This document shows, in pieces, positions 11,464 through 19,328 of a stretch of 64,000 nt of DNA. Location: positions 105,084,255-105,148,254 of the forward strand of contig NC_073695.1 of NCBI RefSeq assembly GCF_029784165.1. The letters are read 5' to 3'. A model generated the notes under the pieces. The model was not told the DNA's origin and did no database searches. It worked only from the letters and a program-made list of their open reading frames with translations. Origin of the DNA: Wyeomyia smithii (Eukaryota > Arthropoda > Insecta > Diptera > Culicidae). The position numbers and the translations under genes were made by a program. The stretch's first letter is position 1; each line of letters opens with the position of its first letter.

Positions 11464-12559
11464 TTTTGGTGACATAAATCTTTTTGCTGATGACACAGTA
11501 TTGGTAATTGCAGCTAAAAATCTGGAAGATGCCATATTGCATTTGAACAAACATTTGCGATCGCTGGGCAGATGATTGAAATTCAAACAGCTAAAATTGA
11601 ACACTAACAAAACTAAATCCATGATTATTTCGCGAAACCGTGTAAATGAAAATGTCTCAGTTAAAATTGATGGTGAGACAATCGATCGCGTTAGTGAGAT
11701 TAAATATCTTGGCGTGATTATTGATAACAAACTAAAGTTCAATGTTTACATCGATAATGTCATCAAGAAAATTGCAAAGAAATATGGAATCCTCTGTCGT
11801 TTGAAAAAGAAGTCGAATACTTTCAGCAAGATTCATCTCTATGAATCAATCATCTCTCCTCATCTAAACTTTTGCACTTCCATTTTATTTTTGGAAAATG
11901 AAACACAAATATCGAGATTGCAGCGTTTGCAAAATAAAATAATGCGGTTGATTTTGAGATGCAATAGATACACTTCCTCGTCCTTGATGCTGGACGCTTT
12001 GCAATGGCTATCGGTGAAGCAACGAATTGTTTTTCTGCCAATGGTGTGCATTTATAAAGTAGCTAATGGATTGCTGCCCCGATATTTGAGCCGTTGCGGA
12101 ACAGAGTGGTCTATGTGCCATCGAGCAAATTTGTCAGGAGAAGCAATTTTCGAAAAATCAGAACAGAATGGCCATTCTGTTTCGGACGAAATTTCAACAT
12201 GGTATAAATCAGCTTTAAAGTTCGATTTTTCGAACTTTGTCTAGTATCCTAACTTCAGCTTCTTAAGTAGATGCGGTGTATGTAAGAAACTCATTTTTGA
12301 AAAAAAGGTCTTTAGACCACTCTGTTCCGCAACGGCTCATTCGTGTGATCGAATTGTTAGCGGAAGTGACATCCATAGATATAACACAAGAAATGCGGGA
12401 GAAATTAGAACACCACATTTTTTAACTAGTGCTTCACAAAATTCATTGTTTTTTAAAGGAATAAATGTATACATTTCGATGCCTAGACACATCAGACGTT
12501 CGGCGATGCTATCAGAATTCAAGAGACTATGTGTTTTACACGTCAAAGCTGAATTTTAG
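11464..12559 (+). pseudogene. 5'-truncated LINE reverse transcriptase, split by a MITE
   Basis: The sequence starts abruptly just before the RT catalytic box NLFADDTVLV, so only the palm end, thumb and C-terminus remain. A TGA at 11573-11575 replaces an expected Trp codon (GR*LKFKQLKLNTNKTK). The frame then runs through YLGVIIDNKLKF and the RLQRLQNKIMRLIL thumb region to GLLPRYL at 12087, where a 251-bp MITE interrupts it. After the MITE the C-terminal domain resumes from about 12360: HRYNTRN, then NSLFFKGINVY, then a TAG at 12557. The residues between 12088 and the stop at 12242 are encoded by the MITE, not by the LINE. It is a non-LTR retrotransposon of uncertain clade, different from the jockey-type LINE at 17.8 kb, and clearly inactive. 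Confidence 0.85.
12088..12338. mobile_element. 251-bp MITE with 26-bp perfect TIRs
   Basis: The ends are perfect inverted repeats of 26 bp, starting GAGCCGTTGCGGAACAGAG. The MITE lies inside the RT frame at 11464-12559. Related copies, diverged and partly rearranged, sit inside LINE 3' UTRs at 32035-32371 and 38007-39302. An internal small palindrome (GAATGGCCATTC, about 12168) is shared by the copies. No long target duplication is evident; flanks suggest only a 2-3 bp T/A-rich duplication. It has no coding capacity. Confidence 0.8.
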
Positions 12560-13726
12560 GCAGTTATTTAATTTTTTTCAATTTAGCAAAACTGTAATTG
12601 ACGAAGTTCTTGTAACGGATGAACTCTGTGGACTCTGCTTATATAGCTTTTTTAAGGAATATGGTAGCACTGAAAAACTATTATGTTCGTCACGAGGGTG
12701 ATGATAGATTTTGTATTTATTGATGTCAGTAGTATAAAATAAAAAAGAGTAGTCTACGAAGGTTTGAAAATCGCGCGCGATGATCAGATATGAAGGACTG
12801 AATTTAAAAATTAAATCATTTGAAATGGAGAACACCTTTATATTTTTTTAGACATTATCAAGATACTCGTCAGAGTACCTAATCGGAACGATTTTAGTTC
12901 TGCTGGTTGTTATTCGACATTGGTTTTCTAGCCGGTCTAGGATATTTTCGAGTTGAAAATATTCTTGACTTCCCTAGGTGGGGGCTCTCTTGTAAATCAC
13001 ATCGAAGTTGACAGTTGGACTTGTGCTTTGCTTGCTGCTCACGGCAGGAATGGCCTCGTCGGGATTGTATCGACTTTGTGGATGATTACACTGGATGTTG
13101 GCTTAACTCAGATGCAATTAATGTCTTGTGGCTGACAGTTGACAAACAAATTGATACCGACAACGCTTTGTCGATGAATTACTTGATTTTTGACGAATAT
13201 TTTCTCTATTTGTATCACTGCAAAGCATTGGATCAATTGTGAAGAAATTTATATCTGTGATGAAAACCAGTTCGTTTTTTTTTTTGCTTTTGGTTTAATT
13301 GTTTTATAATAATTATCTTGTAGATAAATCGTCTTTCTCAAACCTTTGTAGGGGTAAGAGGTGGGACCATCATCATCATCATCCCTATCTGCAACTATCA
13401 TCACTGTTACTTCGACTATCCCCTATATTGAACAACCCATCTTACTATCTGGCAGTCCCAAGCAGGATTCATTAGACCACTGAGGTTATTATTCTGCGAT
13501 GCCAAATCTACATCTCTCTCTTGGTACAGCATGGAAAGTGTTAAATCACTGGAGACATGGCCCTACGGTCGCCTTCAGCGCCCGAAAACGAAAACGAAAC
13601 TTTATCACTTTGCTAATAATTTGTTGTGTCATACATAGTTCGATATGTGGCGAAAACATAAAATACATAAGTCATATTAACCTATCTCGTGCTATGTTGT
13701 AAAGGAACAGAATTGAATCATCTGAA
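12560..13726. other. Intergenic DNA, nothing recognised
   Basis: This stretch lies between the dead LINE and the cuticular gene. Open frames near 12953-13242 lack domains and overlap in different frames. A short CAT repeat is at about 13369-13383. Nothing supports a gene. Confidence 0.5.
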
Positions 13727-13870
13727 GCCTCTGCCAGGCTGAACGCCAACGCGAGCGATCGGGCGAGATTTTTGCCATAGGTTAATGAACAGCTCTACTT
13801 ACGGCTGTTTATTTACCTACGGCAAGAATCTCGCCCGATCCCTCGCGTTGACATTCAGCATGGCAGAGGC
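13727..13870. repeat. 144-bp foldback (inverted repeat)
   Basis: The left arm starts GCCTCTGCCAGGCTGAA and the right arm ends as its near-complement (...CAGCATGGCAGAGGC). Roughly 65-bp arms share CAACGCGAG, GATCGGGCGAGATT and TTGCC blocks with a few mismatches, and a loop of about 15 bp. GC content is higher than its surroundings. It lies about 410 bp beyond the stop of the cuticular gene. It could be a small MITE or a hairpin RNA source. No clear target duplication was found. Confidence 0.75.
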
Positions 13871-14132
13871 CTGAGTTACTATGGGACATATATACTTGAA
13901 AGAAACAACGACATTCGAAGGAAATATTTATATTAATCCACGAAAGGAGTGTTGGCATTGTGCAACTCGAGGACCACCCTGATCAATGTAGAACGCATAA
14001 CTTTACTTTTTGTGAGTTAATTTGTTGGATATTACTTTATAATTGAACGGCAGGCATAAGCAGATTACATTTTAGTTTATTTGTACATTTCAGCACAGTG
14101 ACGTTTTTGAAACGATTGCATCAATTCTTCAT

Positions 14133-14138
14133 TTTATT
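14133..14138 (-). terminator. Poly(A) signal of the cuticular protein gene
   Basis: TTTATT on the plus strand reads AATAAA on the minus strand, 145 bp after the TGA stop of the cuticular protein gene. Confidence 0.55.
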
Positions 14139-14282
14139 AATCTACGTTTTTTTTCATTTCTTGAACCTGTATACATTTATACAAACGCATTGTTATCCAA
14201 AGAACTAGTTTCCGGTAGGGCAATACTGTCTTAGTTTCGGCATAGTTCTGACCTGTTATGACTGCGGTACGGCGTATTTGCT

Positions 14283-15203
14283 TCACTGCAGGTTACGTGC
14301 TTTAACTTCGGCAACGGCTTGCAGATGTTCGGCCTTGGCCTGGGCGACTTCCGGGGTATCCTGAACTGGTCCTGGCAAAATAACCGGAGCCGAACGGGCA
14401 TTTAGCACTACGGGAGCTACATTGGCAGTTGTGTAGTAAGCGGGAGTGTTATAAGCATAAGCGTAACCTGGAGCGTTAACGGCGTAAGTTGCAACCGGAG
14501 CTGCACTATATTGAACTGCGGTAGGGATCGTCTGGGTGTACGTAGAATAGGCGAATGAAGCTGGGGCGGAAACGGGAACTGGAGCAGCGTAAGTGGTATA
14601 GGCTAGCTGTTGTTGAGGCTTTAGCGCGACAGTGGAAGTAGAATATGCAAATCTCGATGCTGGTGTTGCCAAAGCGACGGTTGGAATTGTGGCACTATAG
14701 GTAGAAACTGGAGAAATTGCAGCAATTGGAGCAGCATTCACAACGACTGGCTCTTCAGCTGGTGCAGCAGCATTACGTGCCTTCACTTCCTCAACTGCAG
14801 CTAAATGTTCGGACTTGGCTTGGGCGACCTCAGGAGTATCCTGTACTGGTTCTGGAGCTGTATGAGTTTCAACGGGCGCTACTGGCATATTGCTAGCTTC
14901 GGCACGGAATCCATTAACAGCATCAGCGGTATAGCTAACGGTCTGCACTTTGTTTTCAGCATCCAGGAAGGTGTACGATCCACGAGTAACGCCATCCAGA
15001 GACTTAGTTTCCGTTTTCGCTGACAGTCCTCCACTATATCCATATGAGTATTGTCCTAGTTCATCCTGGGCGTGAAATTGATTGGTGACTTCCGCGGGGG
15101 CCGCTGCAATATATGTAGGGGCAGGAATGGCAGCGTATGTTACTAGGTGTGGCGCAGCAACAGCCACTGCCAACAAAGATGACACTACGATGAACACTTT
15201 CAT
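14283..15203 (-). CDS. RR-type cuticular protein with two 18-residue motifs
   Basis: This is a 306-residue secreted structural protein of chitin-bearing cuticle. I chose the Met of MKVFIVVSSLLAVAVAAPHL because a canonical signal peptide follows directly (cleavage after about residue 17). An upstream in-frame Met at 15290 would lie within about 20 bp of the predicted transcription start and give a poor signal peptide. A Rebers-Riddiford chitin-binding region occupies about 45-107 (GQYSYGYSGG, TRGSYTFLD, VSYTADAVNGF). The downstream part is rich in Ala, Pro, Tyr, Thr and Val. The motif PVQDTPEVAQAK...VKARN appears at about 119-144 and again at the C-terminus (279-306), matching the known 18-residue motif of cuticle proteins. 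The gene lacks the early intron common in this family. The YTADAVNGF variant is nearer RR-2 than RR-1, but the subclass is uncertain. Confidence 0.93.
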   Translation of the reverse strand: MKVFIVVSSLLAVAVAAPHLVTYAAIPAPTYIAAAPAEVTNQFHAQDELGQYSYGYSGGLSAKTETKSLDGVTRGSYTFLDAENKVQTVSYTADAVNGFRAEASNMPVAPVETHTAPEPVQDTPEVAQAKSEHLAAVEEVKARNAAAPAEEPVVVNAAPIAAISPVSTYSATIPTVALATPASRFAYSTSTVALKPQQQLAYTTYAAPVPVSAPASFAYSTYTQTIPTAVQYSAAPVATYAVNAPGYAYAYNTPAYYTTANVAPVVLNARSAPVILPGPVQDTPEVAQAKAEHLQAVAEVKARNLQ

Positions 15204-15298
15204 ATTTGATACTAGAAATTGTAGCGCTGCTGGTACACCAGTACTCGCTTCTGCGAAGGATTGAAAAAGATTGATGTTTAAGATGTTCAATAATAGGA

Positions 15299-15307
15299 CT
15301 ATTTATA
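15299..15307 (-). promoter_or_regulatory. TATA box of the cuticular protein gene
   Basis: On the minus strand the sequence is TATAAATAG, about 30 bp upstream of a likely start near 15272-15277 (context AACATCAATC). This gives a 5' UTR of about 70 nt before the MKVF start codon. A TATA-driven promoter suits a strongly and transiently expressed cuticle gene. Confidence 0.65.
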
Positions 15308-15681
15308 CCTTGATTCTGTTTGCGCCATCTTGCTTGCTAAACCTTCTTTCAAAGATTTATTTTTTGCATCGATTGTGTTCTCGTTCTTGAAGGAACTTTT
15401 AGCATTCGCTAAAAGTAACAAGAAAAAATTGAACCTGATTCATTAAATGTTGTCTCTTGATCACGATGTTTTGCGCGGTTGTGGTCGAAACCGGCTTTTC
15501 GATTATTTCGCACGTATGTATTATATATCTGTACGCGCTTGAAAGGACAAAAAGGGTAGGATTAATCCGGCCGAACTGGACTAGCCTTATCGGGAAACCG
15601 GTCAAAAGAAGAGCTGGATAGCATAGGGGAAACTAGAAACAATGGTTAATTTATCAAATCGTTCATTCACTTAGCTACAAC
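15308..15681. other. Upstream region of the cuticular gene
   Basis: This is the likely promoter-proximal region of the minus-strand cuticular gene. No coding frame with a domain is present. It ends at the GCTACAAC target duplication (15674-15681) of the hAT-type element. Confidence 0.4.
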
Positions 15682-17694
15682 CAGGGTTGCCAATGTTCCA
15701 GTTTAAACTGGATTCCTCCAGTTTTTTTCAATTGATCCAGTCAAACAGTTTATTCCCAAAATCTTCCAGCTTTTTCAGATATTTGCCAGTTTTATCCAGT
15801 TTTTTATTCACTGAAGCTCCGATTGATTTTCGGGAATATTTTTGAAACGTAAATTTTGTAGATTGATAAATTATTTTGACAATTCTTAACAGCATTTTCA
15901 GTATTCTATCTTCTCGCACGAAACACAGTCAAATTAAAGACTGCATGACATGGTTGAGATCACATCCCTGTCACGAACGTCATCCCCATACATTTCGCTT
16001 GAAGCCGTTTTTCTCTGGCTCTCTGGCTCAATTATACGTCAAAAGGCTGTCAGTGCTTGCGAAACAGCCGATTAAGCACCGTCCATGCGAGATCAACTGT
16101 TGCTGCAAGTGGGGTGACGAAATGTAGAAAGCGAAAAACGATTGTTTTGTTTTGAACGTTTCGTGGATTTTGTGCAGGACATAAATGGTCACGTTCAAAC
16201 TTGTTTCAACACGTTCCGGATAGCCCTACATTCAATGTAGTTAGAAACACGCAAAAAATCCGTACAGTAACACATGCGGCACAATGAACGAAGCTTATGA
16301 CCATATTTCCAATAGCAGCGCCATCATAATCGGCGGCGGCTTCAGGAAACTGTTGCCATGACTTCGGTCTGGTTGAAATAGAACCAAACAAATAGATTTT
16401 ACCAGACCATTAAAAAAAATTCTATTTATTTTCTGTTGCGTAGCAGTTAAGAAGTTGTTAGGAGAATCAATTACCAAAAGATAGCGAAGCCAGAAATAAT
16501 TGAAATTTCAACTTCACTGATGTAACGAAAGAATTTTTCTCTATTTTCTTAATTTTGGGATAGATTGATTGCGTAATTTTAAATTTTGCTGCTGTTAGAG
16601 AAAAAATTTTCAGTACATAATTTCAACAAAATGTAATGCCCTGTTCAGACTACGCCTGATATCACCTGATATTGCCAGATGATATCGGATATCACATCGA
16701 GCGTTCACACTACAGTGAGCTGATATGATTTGACATTTGCTTTGGTAATTGAAAAAAGAAGAAAACGAAAACAAGTCAAAGCTAAAACAAGACAACAAGA
16801 GCAATGGGATTAGGATAGAGATGTCAGCTACTTGGCTCGCACCAACGCGAACTCTCAAATGCAACTATCAAAATGTGAGGGACGAAAATAGCAAAAATAT
16901 TTCCTTTTTTTTTTCTCGCATGCAACGCGAATTGCGAAATTTGTAGGGTTGCGTCAAATGTCTGTTGGCCGTGTTGCCAATGTAGGGGATACGGGTTACA
17001 TAAAATAAATATTCAGATTAAAAAATAAATTTATGTTATTTCATACTACATTACAAGCATATTATATCCAGAATCCTGCGGTTACACTGTTATCATTATC
17101 TCAATGTTTGGAATACTGTGGGTAGACTGTATCTACCAAGTCTTCGGTTAACATTCACGCATACACTCTCATACCTAGAGATCGGCTGGAAGATTATTTC
17201 CTCAGCGATTCGTCGTCAGTTTACTGAGTGATTTACACAGTGAAAGACTGCGGAAAAATGAGCTCTTGTCGAGCTGGTACGTCTGGACACTACAGCCAAC
17301 TGCTGGAAATGTGGTTATTATTGGTTTTCGAACATGATATCCGCGATAGCATGTAGCCGAGGTGATATCCGTTGACAGCTCGATTGTATGGGATATCAGG
17401 TAATATCGCCTCGATAGCGCGAATCGCCTGATATCAGGTGTTATGCGGTGTACTGTGAACGGGGTATAAGCCCGAAGCAAAACAGTGCTGATTAAAATGA
17501 GTATTTTTTTGCGAAGAGTTATCTCTTTAGTTGCTGTTTAAAAAACTGTCACTGGATTCAATTCCCATAACAGAAAAGCACTCTCACAATCATTTTCTCC
17601 TTTTTTTTTTTTCAATTTATTTGGAATCCAGTTTTTTCCAGTTTGTTCTTCCGCCTTTTTTCCAGTTAAATCGAAAATTTTATTGGCAACTCTG
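15682..17694. mobile_element. hAT-type non-autonomous element with 8-bp TSD
   Basis: The 2013-bp element is bounded by CAGGGTTGCCAAT on the left and ATTGGCAACTCTG on the right (inverted, one mismatch). GCTACAAC is duplicated at 15674-15681 and 17695-17702. An 8-bp TSD and a CAGGGTTGCC terminus are typical of hAT elements. The subterminal regions hold repeated CCAGTTT blocks in both orientations. No transposase frame is visible. A second TIR element (16639-17464) makes up much of its interior. Confidence 0.85.
16639..17464. mobile_element. TIR element nested in the hAT-type element
   Basis: Outer ends read CCCTGTTCAGACTACGCC on the left and, inverted, CCCCGTTCACAGTACACCGC on the right. Both lead into repeated GATATC/CCTGATAT blocks, giving long imperfect inverted arms of about 90-100 bp. 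The interior has no recognisable frame. Flanks (AATG on the left, TATA on the right) give no clear TSD. It resembles the foldback-type MITEs common in mosquitoes. Confidence 0.7.
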
Positions 17695-17825
17695 GCTACA
17701 ACCTTGCTACATATCTTTTTAATGATATTTAGCTTTCTGCCATCTCCATTCCGGATTCTCTCCTAGTGGTCGCTCACCTCCGCTTTAGTATACGCGAATT
17801 GAACAGTGAAGCAAGTGCAGAAAGA

Positions 17826-17859
17826 TCAGTGCGTCTTGAACTGTCCTACAGATCAGACG
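17826..17859 (+). promoter_or_regulatory. Internal LINE promoter: initiator plus downstream promoter element
   Basis: An arthropod initiator TCAGT is at 17826-17830, with A(+1) at 17828. AGACG lies at 17855-17859, exactly +28 to +32, matching the DPE consensus RGWYG at the required distance. Jockey-type LINEs are known to use such TATA-less internal promoters, and the position just inside the 5' end agrees with the proposed target duplication. Confidence 0.7.
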
Positions 17860-18016
17860 TTTTTTCGGTTGCCTGTGGACTGGTCTTTGACTGCCTATAG
17901 CTTCAAAGTTTGTGTTTTGTCAGTGTGTCTTTTAAAGACTACCTGAAAGTTATTTCCCATCAGACTACCTACTTTTGAATTTAACATTTGTTTTAACTTT
18001 TTTCGTATCACCTGAA

Positions 18017-19328
18017 ATGGCTAGACGGAAAAAGAAACCTCGCATCGCTGCGGGGAGGAAAAGAGAGACATCTCTTTCTGACACTTCGAGTGTCTGTAGT
18101 GACAATCCTTTTGATATTTTGCCTGAGCAAGAAGCTGGTGAAATGGAAGTTATGAGTAATGAAACTATACAAAATGTCAATTCTTTAAAAAAGGAAAAAG
18201 TTCCACCTATTGTGGTAACTATTTCTTCTGAATTTAATATTTTCAAAAAGGAACTTTCAACGTTTGTTTCTGACGTTAAAGTTACCTATCAAATTGGTCG
18301 TAGAGGCGAATGCCGCTTATTAGCCGACTCTATAAAGGGTCGTAATCGTCTTATTCAGTATTTAACTGAAAAGATGTATAAATTTTTTACATATGACACG
18401 AAGAGCGCCAAGCCGTTCGTATTGAAAGGTCTCACCAACGATCAAACCGTTGATGAGATCAAACTTACTTTGACAGAATTACTTGGTATAGCCCCTACCC
18501 AAGTAATTCTAATGAAACAAAAATCACGAGGCGATAACAGTCAGAGAACTGGAATTTCCCTTGTTAATTTTTTAATTCATTTTAACCGCAATGAGGTTAA
18601 CAACTTAAAATTTTTTGAAAAAGCACATGCTTTGTATAATGTGCGTGTAAAGTGGGAAATTCATAGGAAGTATGGCGGAGGTGAAAAGCATATCACCCAA
18701 TGCCGTACTTGCCAACGTTATGGCAATGGTTCCAAATTCTGTAACATGGACCAAAAATGTCTTAATTGTGGAGACTCTTCTCACAAATAGGACACATGTC
18801 CTGTGAAAGAGAGCAAAAATTTTCGCTGTGCGAATTGTAACGGCAACCATATGTCAAATTTTTATCAATGCCCAGTCCGTTTAGCAATTGTTAAGGCAAG
18901 GTAAACAAAATTCAATTTCTCAATTAAAACCAACTTCAAAACAAAATTCTCCAAGCGTACCAGTGACGCATAGTTTACCTACTCCTTTGCATACCCGTTT
19001 AATTTATGCACAGGTTACAGGTAGTTCGAACATTATACCGCCTAGTGTTGGTAGTTCGAAAATGACCGTTAATATGGGTAAGCAAAACACGCTAGAAAAT
19101 AATTGTACACCTATTACTCCAGCTAATATTGCTGCCGAAAATATTTTTTCTAATGTCAACTGCCTGGGGCCTATTACGGCAGGTAAACTTTCTTTTTTGC
19201 AACAGGCAATGTTCGATCTTATGAACGCCATGTTGCAGGCAAAATCAATGTTTGAAGCCATTCAAATAGGCACAAACTTTACTATTAAAATTGTTTCTAA
19301 TTTAAAATTTAGCAATGATTTTAAATAA
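18017..19328 (+). pseudogene. LINE ORF1, gag-like nucleic-acid-binding protein
   Basis: The Met is that of MARRKKKPRIAAGRKRE; the same frame extends upstream without a better start. The C-terminal zinc knuckles are visible. The first, CRTCQRYGNGSKFC, has Asn where His is expected. The second, CLNCGDSSHK, is followed by a TAG (18788-18790) before DTC. The third is CANCNGNHMSNFYQC. A frameshift follows near 18900, after which the tail continues in another frame to TAA at 19326-19328. The normal role is binding LINE RNA in the retrotransposition particle. This copy cannot make an intact protein. Confidence 0.85.

Noticed and set aside
12088..12244. Genuine C-terminus of the LINE reverse transcriptase
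   Set aside because: These codons lie inside a 26-bp-TIR MITE; the real C-terminal domain resumes after 12,345.
15204..15290. Upstream Met as start of the cuticular protein
   Set aside because: It would put 29 non-signal residues before a classic signal peptide and sits within about 20 bp of the predicted transcription start.
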